Positions 34,303-42,304 of a DNA stretch of 64,000 nt are shown here, one piece after another. Position 1 is the stretch's first letter. Every line of letters begins with the position of its first letter. The notes below the pieces were generated by a model. That model was not told the DNA's origin. It saw only the letters and a list, made by a program, of their open reading frames with translations, and searched no databases. The translations under genes were made by a program, and so were the position numbers. The stretch is from Yoonia sp. BS5-3 (GTDB lineage: Bacteria > Pseudomonadota > Alphaproteobacteria > Rhodobacterales > Rhodobacteraceae), in NCBI RefSeq assembly GCF_038069655.2, contig NZ_CP150951.2:372001-436000 (forward strand), read 5' to 3'.

Positions 34303-35887
34303 CGTAGGCTTGCCTGTCAATTTGCACCGCAATCACAGTGAATGTATCGGCGGTTTTGGCGGCCTCAAGCGCATCGCGCAACTGATCCGCATTCGACACA
34401 TCGATGCCCTGCCCACCAAAGGCGCGTCCGATTGCGGCAATCTGGCTGCCGGTAAAATCAACACCAACATTGGTCATCTGGCGGCCGCGTTGTTTCAATT
34501 CGATCAGCGCCAGCGAGGCATCGTCAAAGACCACAAAAATGGTACGCAGGTCATTCTCGGCGGCTGTTGCAAGCTCGCCCACGACCATCAGGAAACCGGC
34601 GTCACCGCTGAAGGAAACAACCGTGCGGTCCGGTTCGACCAATTGGGTGCCAATGGCCAGCGGAACCGCGCAGCCCATGGTGCAAAACCCCGAAGATTGG
34701 GTCAGTGCGCGCGGAAAACGGCAGGTCCACATCTGGCTTAGCAAGATACGATGCGCACCGCTATCGGCGGTCGCCAAAGTATCCGCTGGCAACACCTCTT
34801 GGCACACGGCTATGGCCTGCGAAGGGCCCCAAGCGTCATCTGCCGCAAATGTGCTGGCCAGGGCCGATTTCGCCTGCGCAACCTGATCCCCCGCCCAGGT
34901 TTGGCTGGTCTGATCGGGCAGGATCGCCGCCACCGAGGCCGCACAATCGCCAATGAAACTATGGGTCGCGTGATGCATGTAATGATGGTTCGGCGCCGCG
35001 GTGATATCGATAATGGTCTGCCGCTCTGGATCCCATGGGGATTGCCAGCCGATGCGCATCTCAACCGGATCATAGCCAATCGCCAGGATCACATCGGCTT
35101 CGCGCACAAGCGGCAGCAGGATCTCATCAGCTTTCGGCGAAAGCCCAGCACCGCCCAGCGCCAAGGGGTGATCTTCGGGCAGCAAACCTTTGGCCTTATA
35201 GGTCGTGATAACGGGTGCATTCAGCCGTTCAGCGGCCAGTTGCACCGCCTTTGCGCCAGCGTCTGAAACTGCATCAACACCGGCAATAATCAACGGGTTC
35301 TTGGCCGCAGACAGCTGCGCCCGCGCCGCCTCGAGCCCCGTGCCAGCAGGCATCATCGGCAATGTATCGCGGCGCAGCACATCGCCGCCTTTGGATGGGG
35401 CATCTGCAACCGAAATGGGCACATCGATATGCACCGGACCCGGGCGGCCCTCGGTCGCGATCCCAACAGCCTTGTCGATGATCACATCAGCCGCGCCTGC
35501 ATTCAGGGTGAAACTGGCCTTGGTGACAGCCTCAAAGACGCGGGTTTGGTCAAGCACCTGATGGGTGTAAACCTGTGCCGTTTCAGGATCGACACAGCCT
35601 GCAAGAACGATCAGCGGGACGCGGTCTTCACGGGCGTTTTCAACGACATTGATGCCATTCAGCGCGCCGGGGCCAACCGTGGCCAGCAAAATCCCGGGCG
35701 CGCCCGTCCGGTGATATGTCGCCTCGGCCATGAAACCAGCTGCGTTTTCGTGTCGGCACAGAACAAAACGGATGCCCACTTTGTTCAGCGCATCCAGCAG
35801 TGTCAGAACCTCGCCGCCGGGCATCCCAAACGCCCATCTGCACCCCTGCTCATAGAGCCTTTTTGCGACGACATCGGCTGCACGCAT
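34289..35887 (-). CDS. Thiamine diphosphate-dependent enzyme (acetolactate synthase-like)
   Basis: A 532-residue ThDP enzyme with the three usual domains. The catalytic Glu is in LCRHENAAGFMAEA (about residue 47). The C-terminal ThDP/Mg site starts at FSGDAGFLMVVGELATAAENDL, with the usual Asn-Asn partner replaced by VFDDASLALIE. It is acetolactate-synthase/oxalyl-CoA-decarboxylase/Xsc-like, but no subclass marker is decisive. Pairing with a CoA-transferase recalls oxalate degradation (oxalyl-CoA decarboxylase plus formyl-CoA transferase), a hypothesis only. ATG 35887 follows AGGAGA. Confidence 0.88.
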   Translation of the reverse strand: MRAADVVAKRLYEQGCRWAFGMPGGEVLTLLDALNKVGIRFVLCRHENAAGFMAEATYHRTGAPGILLATVGPGALNGINVVENAREDRVPLIVLAGCVDPETAQVYTHQVLDQTRVFEAVTKASFTLNAGAADVIIDKAVGIATEGRPGPVHIDVPISVADAPSKGGDVLRRDTLPMMPAGTGLEAARAQLSAAKNPLIIAGVDAVSDAGAKAVQLAAERLNAPVITTYKAKGLLPEDHPLALGGAGLSPKADEILLPLVREADVILAIGYDPVEMRIGWQSPWDPERQTIIDITAAPNHHYMHHATHSFIGDCAASVAAILPDQTSQTWAGDQVAQAKSALASTFAADDAWGPSQAIAVCQEVLPADTLATADSGAHRILLSQMWTCRFPRALTQSSGFCTMGCAVPLAIGTQLVEPDRTVVSFSGDAGFLMVVGELATAAENDLRTIFVVFDDASLALIELKQRGRQMTNVGVDFTGSQIAAIGRAFGGQGIDVSNADQLRDALEAAKTADTFTVIAVQIDRQAYDGKF

Positions 35888-35990
35888 CTTTGAATTCTCC
35901 TGATTGCCTTCCCGTCCATGCCCGATGGTTTGGGGCAAGACAAGCGGACATACGAGAAGGTTATGCCCTGTAACAAATTCCAAACCAGAG

Positions 35991-36015
35991 TGCGTACATA
36001 CAGGTTCTGTACGCT
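35991..36015. promoter_or_regulatory. Palindromic element, GTACAG-N3-CTGTAC family (site B, upstream of mnmH)
   Basis: On the reverse strand this reads GCGTACAGAACCTGTATGTAC, sharing 16 consecutive bases with site A at 12.24 kb (GCGTACAGAACCTGTA). A further GTAC half-site lies at 36020-36023. It is in the divergent spacer between the ThDP enzyme and mnmH, 60-80 bp before the mnmH start, an operator-like position. Confidence 0.6.
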
Positions 36016-36073
36016 ATATGTACGCCGTGCATACGGCTTGAAACAGCGTTGCGGCCCGGTTATCCCAAATCCC

Positions 36074-37132
36074 ATGCCGATCACATTTCCAGACCTGAAC
36101 GCGCTCTTGACCCATGGGTTTGATACGGTGATTGACGTCCGCTCACCGGCTGAATTCGCCCAGGATCATATCCCCGGCGCCATCAATCTGCCAGCGCTTG
36201 ATAATGCGCAGCGGGCTGAAGTCGGCACGATTTACAAGCAAATCAGCCCCTTCGACGCCCGCAAAATCGGTGCGGGCATGGTGATCCGCAATGTCGCAAA
36301 CCATATCGACGGACCGCTATCGGACAAAGACGGCAGCTGGCGCCCGCTGGTTTATTGCTGGCGCGGCGGGCAGCGATCGGGCGTATTTGGCACGCTTTTG
36401 TCCGAAATCGGCTGGCGCGCCCAGACCATCCAGGGCGGTTATCAAAGCTTCCGCCGCCTTGTGCATAGATCCCTTTATGATATTGATTTAAATCATAAAT
36501 TAACCCTTCTAGACGGCTATACCGGCACCGCCAAAACAGCGATCCTGCCGCGATTAAAGGCACGGGGTTTGCAGGTGCTCGACCTTGAAAAACACGCCAA
36601 TCATCGCGGCTCACTTTTGGGCGCATGTCCCGGCGGGCAACCCGCGCAGAAAAGCTTTGAAACGGCGCTCGCAGTCGCGCTGAACGCGCTCGACCCCACC
36701 CGCCCCGTGATCGTCGAAGCCGAGAGCAGCAAGATCGGGCGGCTGGTGTTGCCGCCGATGCTTTGGGCGGCGATGATTGGGGCGCCGCGGATCATTTTGG
36801 ATGCCCCGCTTGACGCGCGGGCTGCCTATCTGGCCGGGGCTTATCACGATGTGATTGCCGATCCTGATAGCCTGGCCGAGAGGCTGAAACCATTGCGTCA
36901 TTTGCGCGGTCATGCGGCTGTCGATCATTGGATCAGCCTATCTACGGAAGGCGAATTGCTTCGCCTTTCCAGAGCCTTAGCAGAAGAGCATTACGACCCC
37001 GCTTATCACAAGGCACGCCATGCCAAGCCGCGCGATGTGCTGGCCAGAATTACCGTGCCAAGCCTTGATGATGCGGGCCAGGAACAGGCGGCAGATGTGA
37101 TCGCCGCTAAGGTACAACATGCATGTACATAA
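36074..37132 (+). CDS. mnmH: tRNA 2-selenouridine synthase
   Basis: A 352-residue MnmH (SelU/YbbB) that replaces the sulfur of 2-thiouridine at the wobble base of certain tRNAs by selenium, using selenophosphate via a geranylated intermediate. The N-terminal rhodanese domain has the catalytic Cys in VYCWRGGQRSG (about residue 96). The C-terminal part has a P-loop, GYTGTAKT, at about 151-158, where Ala replaces the usual second Gly of Walker A. Start ATG 36074 gives the family N-terminus MPITFPDLNALLTHGFDTVIDVRSPAEF; upstream in-frame sequence covers the palindrome. The selD gene 1.5 kb away supplies the Se donor. Confidence 0.94.
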   Translation: MPITFPDLNALLTHGFDTVIDVRSPAEFAQDHIPGAINLPALDNAQRAEVGTIYKQISPFDARKIGAGMVIRNVANHIDGPLSDKDGSWRPLVYCWRGGQRSGVFGTLLSEIGWRAQTIQGGYQSFRRLVHRSLYDIDLNHKLTLLDGYTGTAKTAILPRLKARGLQVLDLEKHANHRGSLLGACPGGQPAQKSFETALAVALNALDPTRPVIVEAESSKIGRLVLPPMLWAAMIGAPRIILDAPLDARAAYLAGAYHDVIADPDSLAERLKPLRHLRGHAAVDHWISLSTEGELLRLSRALAEEHYDPAYHKARHAKPRDVLARITVPSLDDAGQEQAADVIAAKVQHACT

Positions 37133-37150
37133 TGCGTACAGAAGCTGTAC
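37125..37150. promoter_or_regulatory. Palindromic element, GTACAG-AAG-CTGTAC core (site C, after mnmH)
   Basis: A perfect 15-bp inverted repeat, GTACAGAAGCTGTAC, at 37136-37150, preceded by GTACATAATGC, which parallels the GTACATATAGC at site B (read on the reverse strand). It overlaps the mnmH stop region (stop 37130-37132) and lies between convergent mnmH and hglS. So mnmH has one copy on each side. Confidence 0.6.
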
Positions 37151-37172
37151 AGATCCTGTATTGCTGCCACGC

Positions 37173-38573
37173 CTAGGAAGGGATCAGATGCCCCTGGCCC
37201 AGGGCCTGCAAAGCCCGCACCAAAGAGGCGTTTTGGATTTCCGCATAAAGCGCCATTTCATCGATCACCTTCGCGCCCAACGCATCCTCAAACGCGTCCT
37301 GGTTTGCATTGGCGGCGTAGTTTGATTGATCATCCGCCCCAAGATTTGACTGGAAAATTCCCGCCGCAGAGACGGGCAAAAAATCCTCATAGATTTGCGG
37401 ATCAGCCGCCAGCGCGCCGGATCTAATCAGGGCCGCAATCGATGCCGCTTTGCCCTGAAACGTACCAGCCGCGCGGTAGCGGAAATAGGCCAGATCCTGT
37501 TCGCGCAAAGCCGCATCATCATCGGGGAAATCGGCAAAAGCCGCTGTGAGACATTGCACATAATCGCCGCCCCCTGCTGCATCAGCACGGGCCTTGGCCA
37601 ATGTCTGATCATAAAGCGTACGGCCTGCGGGCGTCAGGGCGATGCCCCTTTGTTCAATCTCGCCAAAGCGGGCGGTGTGATGCCCGGGCTGACCCTGAAA
37701 GGTCACCTGTTCCTCGAGCGCCTTAAACGAGGTTTGCCGCAGCAGGATCGCAGCCTTGCGATGCGGCGGCCCCTCAATCACCGCTTTGGGATCGATACCG
37801 CGCGCTGGCATTTCCCGCTGAACGGCGTCGATATCCAGCGTGCGCGGCGTCAGATGGTTGATATGCGGGCCCTTGAAGCTGACCACATCGGCAATCAAGC
37901 GATGCGCGGCAACAAGATCGGCATAGGTCTGCCCGTCAACTGTGGCGTCGGCATGCCAGCGGAAAGTCTCAAGCGCCTCGCGTACAAAGGCCTGTGCTTC
38001 ATCTTGGGTCAGACCGCCATGGGCCTCGGCGGTGGCGATCAGGTCTTGCGCCCGATCGGTGACGATTTGCCGCCCGCGCAGGATGCCTTCAGCCTTGGCG
38101 GCCAAAGCACGATCGGCGACCAGATCAAGCCGCAATAGAGAGGTGAACACCCGAAACGGGTTGCGTTGCAGCGCGTGTTCATCAACCGGGCGGAAAGCGG
38201 TGGAATGCACGGGGATGCCCGCCACCGATAGATCATAGTAGCCTACGGGGTGCATCCCCATCACAGCGAACATGCGCCGGATCAGGCGCAGCTCTTGGCC
38301 CGTGCCGAGCCGGATTGCACCGTGCCGTTCGATATCCAAACGATCCAATTCACCGGCTGCCGCAAGCTGGGCCCGCAATGCGGGGTCAGCCTGAAGGGTG
38401 GCGGCGTTCACATCACGCACCAATGTGATCAGGCTGCCATATTGCGGCACCTCATCGCGATACATGTCTGACATGGCTTGCGAGAACAGGCTGCGGATAT
38501 CGTTAGGGTGATGAAATTGGGGCATCTTAATCTTCTTCATTGAGTGGCGCGCCAGCTTTGCATAGCGATGCAT
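37173..38573 (-). CDS. hglS: 2-oxoadipate dioxygenase/decarboxylase (HglS, DUF1338)
   Basis: A 466-residue DUF1338/YdcJ-type Fe(II) oxygenase that turns 2-oxoadipate to D-2-hydroxyglutarate in bacterial lysine catabolism. Family marks are YYDLSVAGIPVHSTAFRP with a metal-ligand His (about residue 120), VSFKGPHINHLTPRTLDIDAVQ with a second, ERHGAIRLGTGQELRLIRRMFAVMGM upstream, and YEDFLPVSAAGIFQSNLG near the end. Start ATG 38573 is backed by a strong GGAGGAG; in-frame ATGs at 38540 and 38525 lack one. It follows selD by 34 bp on the same strand. Confidence 0.9.
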   Translation of the reverse strand: MHRYAKLARHSMKKIKMPQFHHPNDIRSLFSQAMSDMYRDEVPQYGSLITLVRDVNAATLQADPALRAQLAAAGELDRLDIERHGAIRLGTGQELRLIRRMFAVMGMHPVGYYDLSVAGIPVHSTAFRPVDEHALQRNPFRVFTSLLRLDLVADRALAAKAEGILRGRQIVTDRAQDLIATAEAHGGLTQDEAQAFVREALETFRWHADATVDGQTYADLVAAHRLIADVVSFKGPHINHLTPRTLDIDAVQREMPARGIDPKAVIEGPPHRKAAILLRQTSFKALEEQVTFQGQPGHHTARFGEIEQRGIALTPAGRTLYDQTLAKARADAAGGGDYVQCLTAAFADFPDDDAALREQDLAYFRYRAAGTFQGKAASIAALIRSGALAADPQIYEDFLPVSAAGIFQSNLGADDQSNYAANANQDAFEDALGAKVIDEMALYAEIQNASLVRALQALGQGHLIPS

Positions 38574-38607
38574 GCGCTGCTCCTCCGCGTCAATGACCTA
38601 TCCGGCA

Positions 38608-40704
38608 TTAGCGTAGTCGCAGGCTGGATCCGGCAACGATTTCGCCAATAATTGCAGCGCTATACCCCGCCTCTTGCAATTTCTTCAGAGCTGTTTCAGC
38701 CGTTTTTTGCGGCAGCGCCGCCAGCAAGCCGCCCGCTGTTTGCGGGTCGTATAGCAGATCACATTCCAGCCCATCGATGGGCCCTGCCCCGATTTTATTG
38801 TCTTCAAAAAGACTGGACCGCACGCCTGCATCCGACAGTGCAAGGGCGCCGTCCATCAGTGGGATTGTGTCCCGATCCAGCACCGCCCCAACCCCAGAGG
38901 CATCGCAAATCCCCCGCAAATGGCCTGCAAGCCCAAAGCCGGTTACATCCGTCATTGCATGGGCTTTGGCCAAAATCTCGGCCGCTTTGTCTTGGGGTTG
39001 CATCATCTGGTCAAAACAGCTGATCACATCCGCCCCGCGCGCGCGCCCGGTCATTTCCGCGGCCATGATCGTGCCGCTGCCAATGGGCTTCGTCAGAATC
39101 AGCGCGTCCCCAACCACGGCCCCATCAAGCCCAATCGGCGCTTTGGTCAGCCCTGTGATGGTGAAACCGATTGTCATCGTCTCGCCCAGCGTGGTGTGCC
39201 CGCCGACAACCTGCGCCCCGGCTTGCTCCATCACCATATTCGCTGTCGCGCTGATCTCTTGCAGGCTGCGTTCCTGAAGCGCAGCTGTCATCCGCGGCAG
39301 GATGATGTTGATCGTAGCCGCTTGCGGTTTGGCCCCCATTGCCCAGATATCGCCCAGCGCATGGATCGCGGCAATCTGTGTCATCAACACCGGATCATCT
39401 GTAAGCGCGGGCAGGTGATCGGTGCTGATCACCTGTCCCTTTTGCACCAGTGCCGCATCATCGCCAAATTGGCTGCCCAAGGCATTACGTAGCGCGTTGC
39501 GCCCCGCCTTGGCCCCGCACCCACCGCAGGGCGGCGCCTTGTCGACCGCTTGATGCACCCCAAGCGCGGCGGTGCGCGGGATTTGCGGTGGCTCCATCAT
39601 CGGTAATGTATCAAACTGCGTCATGAATTTGCGATCGATATGATCTTTGAGCTTCCAAAGCAGCGGCCCGTGCCGGGCGGTGCCGAATTTTTCTGCCAGT
39701 GCCGATTTCCGCCCCAGCGAGATCAGCTTGAGGTAATCCCGTTGCGGTTTGTAGGGCCGCATATCCCCGCCCGATAGCACAGCCCGCAGATTATCAAACA
39801 GCACCGGCGCTTCGCGCACCGCATAGACCCCCGCCTTGGGCCTTGGGTCAAAGCTGAGATGTGCGCAATCGCCGACCGCAAAGATATTCGGATCGCTTGA
39901 TTGCAGATTTGCGTCGACCGTGATGAACCCTTCATGCAGTGCAAGCCCGGTTTGGCCGATCCAGTCATGTGGTTTGGCCCCTGCCGCCCCCGTCGTGAAA
40001 TCGCTTTCGATCCTCCGCCCGTCTTTCAAAAGCACCCCTTGGCCGAAAATCTCGGACACTTCGGCGTCTTCGATGATCTCAACCTTTTCCGCACCCAGCG
40101 CCTGCAGCATCTGTTCGCGTGCTTTATGCCCCAACGCGCTGAGCACCCGCGACCGGTCAAGCAGCCGGATCACCGGCCCTTTGCCGCGCAGCGCATGGGC
40201 CATGGCCATCGCCAGTTCCGCCCCTGCAACCCCGCCACCGATGATCACGATCTGCGGTTTGTCTGCCGTCGCCCGGAACGCATCCCAGCGCGAGGCGAAG
40301 ATGCCCAATGGTTTGGCCGCAATTGCATGTTTTGCAAATCCCGGCAGGTTCGGCATTGTCGAGGTGATCCCCACATCCACCGCTGTGACGTCATACCCAA
40401 TCGCCGGCCGCCCCGCGACGCTGATGGTTTTTGCCTGCCGGTCGATCCCGGTCGCATATCCGTTGATCAGCCGCGCCCCCGCAAACCGCGCCAGCCGCAC
40501 CAGGTCGATATCCAATTCATCCCGCGTGTAATGCCCGGCCACAAACCCCGGCAGCATCCCTGAATAGGGCGCCGTTGGCCCGGGGTTGATCACCGTCAGC
40601 CGCACCCCTGGCAGCGGGTTCATCCCCCATTGCCGCAGCACGAGCGCATGGCTATGCCCGCCCCCGATAAGAACAAGATCACGCGTGAAGGGAAAATCAG
40701 TCAT
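38608..40704 (-). CDS. selD: Selenide, water dikinase with N-terminal FAD oxidoreductase domain
   Basis: A 698-residue fusion. Residues about 1-350 form an NDH-2/sulfide-quinone-reductase-like FAD/NAD(P) oxidoreductase (GGGHSHALVLRQW at 13-25; second Rossmann motif VIIGGGVAGAELAMAMA). Residues about 375-698 form SelD, which makes selenophosphate from selenide and ATP. The active-site loop is PPCGGCGAKAGRN, with Cys and Lys in the expected positions, followed by GDDAALV and the glycine-rich GGHTT. The fusion is known in alphaproteobacteria and suggests reductive delivery of selenide. With mnmH nearby and no selA, selB or tRNA-Sec in the window, the visible Se use is selenouridine. Confidence 0.95.
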   Translation of the reverse strand: MTDFPFTRDLVLIGGGHSHALVLRQWGMNPLPGVRLTVINPGPTAPYSGMLPGFVAGHYTRDELDIDLVRLARFAGARLINGYATGIDRQAKTISVAGRPAIGYDVTAVDVGITSTMPNLPGFAKHAIAAKPLGIFASRWDAFRATADKPQIVIIGGGVAGAELAMAMAHALRGKGPVIRLLDRSRVLSALGHKAREQMLQALGAEKVEIIEDAEVSEIFGQGVLLKDGRRIESDFTTGAAGAKPHDWIGQTGLALHEGFITVDANLQSSDPNIFAVGDCAHLSFDPRPKAGVYAVREAPVLFDNLRAVLSGGDMRPYKPQRDYLKLISLGRKSALAEKFGTARHGPLLWKLKDHIDRKFMTQFDTLPMMEPPQIPRTAALGVHQAVDKAPPCGGCGAKAGRNALRNALGSQFGDDAALVQKGQVISTDHLPALTDDPVLMTQIAAIHALGDIWAMGAKPQAATINIILPRMTAALQERSLQEISATANMVMEQAGAQVVGGHTTLGETMTIGFTITGLTKAPIGLDGAVVGDALILTKPIGSGTIMAAEMTGRARGADVISCFDQMMQPQDKAAEILAKAHAMTDVTGFGLAGHLRGICDASGVGAVLDRDTIPLMDGALALSDAGVRSSLFEDNKIGAGPIDGLECDLLYDPQTAGGLLAALPQKTAETALKKLQEAGYSAAIIGEIVAGSSLRLR

Positions 40705-40728
40705 GGCTTTGTTCTATCCGCCCCATGC

Positions 40729-41286
40729 TTAGGGCGAAAGCCACTGCCCTTGCCAATGACGCGCACGTGAATAGCCCGCCCGCCGGTGCTGCGCCCCCAG
40801 ATGCACCAGATCGATTGTGCAAAGCGCGCAATGCAGCACTGCAAAGCAATGCGGACCTGGCTTTTTCACATAGTCCAGCGCCTGTGCCAGCCGGGTCCCG
40901 GGCGCGGGCACAACCCCATAGGATTGCCGCGCGTGGTCTGGGATCTGGTCCCAAAGCGCCCGTGTGCTGGCCCCGGTTTCAATCGTTACTTCGGCCTGCA
41001 GCCGGATTTGCAGATCAAGCGTCGCGTCCCAGATATGCAACGCTGCGCGCGGGGTGCTGCGCAGACTGGCCATTTTGCCCGAATTTACATCGGTATGCAG
41101 CGTCAGCGCCGCATCGGCCCGGTCTGCTGATCGCAGCACCAGCGTGCGTGCTTCGGGCCAGCCATCGCCCCCCACCGTTGCAAAGGTCGGCCGGCGCGCG
41201 GGGTGTTTTGCGTCGGCCACGCCCTGGGTCAGGACTGTCCACATTTTGTCCAGCAAGCCGCTTTGGGTTTCGAACCAATCAGTCAT
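40729..41286 (-). CDS. Pyridoxamine 5'-phosphate oxidase-like flavoprotein
   Basis: A 185-residue split-barrel flavin-binding protein of the PNPOx-like group. Typical features are PTFATVGGDGWPEARTLVLRS, NSGKMASLRSTPRAALHIWDA, and a C-terminal tail with a tyrosine-containing YVKKPGPHCFAVLHC. Ligand could be FMN or F420; the true substrate is unknown. It overlaps attH by 8 bp and precedes selD by 24 bp. Confidence 0.85.
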   Translation of the reverse strand: MTDWFETQSGLLDKMWTVLTQGVADAKHPARRPTFATVGGDGWPEARTLVLRSADRADAALTLHTDVNSGKMASLRSTPRAALHIWDATLDLQIRLQAEVTIETGASTRALWDQIPDHARQSYGVVPAPGTRLAQALDYVKKPGPHCFAVLHCALCTIDLVHLGAQHRRAGYSRARHWQGQWLSP

Positions 41287-42304
41287 AGCCTGTCATCTCA
41301 AGATATCCTGTACCCTCATGGCTGCCTGTCACGGTCACCGGCCCTTCCCAATAGGGGATCACGGTGGTCATCCATGCATTTTCATTGATCGCAGTGACGG
41401 TCACATCCAGATCCCGCTGTGGCAGCACAACCCGCCACTCAATGGGCACGTCTGCTGCGTTTTGCGCTAAAGGCGTCGCGCGTAGCGCCCCGTCCTCATA
41501 GGGTGTCGCCGTCCCATCTGGGCTGATCCACGTTGCCGATGTATAATGCATCCCATCGGTCTGCTGCAGCCGGAACCCCATCAGTTTCTCGCCTGTCTCA
41601 AAGGACAAGGAAAACCAATCCCAACCGGTTTGATTGTCCGCCAGAGGTTGCGAGGACCATTCCCGGTCAAGCCATGCCGCGCCGCTGACCGCAACCGGCC
41701 CCTCTGGCAAGGTCAATGTGCCTGCGATTTCAAAAAACGGTTGGGAGTAATAGTAAGAGGCCTGCCCCGAGGCTGATTTCACTGAATAGCCCGCATCGCC
41801 GTGAAACACCAAAGGCCCTTGCGCTGTGAGCGTCATGTCATAGGCAAAATCACTGCCACTGGCCGTCATCCGCAGGCTGTTCCAATCGCCCTGTAGAACC
41901 CAATCATCAATCCATGCCTCAAACGGGTCTGCTGTCACCCCGGCCTGCCCCACCCAGTCCCGCGCGAGCCGTTCGCTGACGTAGTGCTGGTCGGGTGTCG
42001 TGACAGCCGCGTGCCCCATCCAAAACTGCGGCGAGCTCCAATCGTCGCGCGTCTGCGGTGCCGCAGCTGAGCGAAACAAGGTCCATTGCAGCCCATAGGC
42101 AGTGCCGTCATCTGCTGTCAGGTTTGCGGTCAGATACCACCATTCGATCCTGAATTCAGGATGCGCCCCGTGATCGGCCGGAAAAGCAAAGGCATAGCCC
42201 CGCTCGGGCCGCGCGAAACCATCGACACCTGTTCCGAGCCCGGCAAAGCCTTGTGCTGCGGCGCTGATCGGCCAAAGAAACAAAAGCAGGATTTTAGCGT
42301 TCAT
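41279..42304 (-). CDS. Lipocalin-like secreted protein of an AttEFGH-type system
   Basis: A 341-residue exported protein (signal peptide MNAKILLLFLWPISAAAQ) of the AttH/CrtC-like lipocalin-fold family. Marks are FRIEWWYLTANLTADDGTAYGLQWTLFR (residues about 50-78), a central GYSVKSASGQASYYYSQPFFEIAG, and AAWLDREWSSQPLADNQTGWDWFSLSFETGEKLMGFRL. It directly follows the ABC permease (11-bp overlap), as AttH follows AttG in described clusters. Function of AttEFGH is poorly known; extraction or handling of a hydrophobic envelope compound is inferred. Confidence 0.88.
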   Translation of the reverse strand: MNAKILLLFLWPISAAAQGFAGLGTGVDGFARPERGYAFAFPADHGAHPEFRIEWWYLTANLTADDGTAYGLQWTLFRSAAAPQTRDDWSSPQFWMGHAAVTTPDQHYVSERLARDWVGQAGVTADPFEAWIDDWVLQGDWNSLRMTASGSDFAYDMTLTAQGPLVFHGDAGYSVKSASGQASYYYSQPFFEIAGTLTLPEGPVAVSGAAWLDREWSSQPLADNQTGWDWFSLSFETGEKLMGFRLQQTDGMHYTSATWISPDGTATPYEDGALRATPLAQNAADVPIEWRVVLPQRDLDVTVTAINENAWMTTVIPYWEGPVTVTGSHEGTGYLEMTGYD

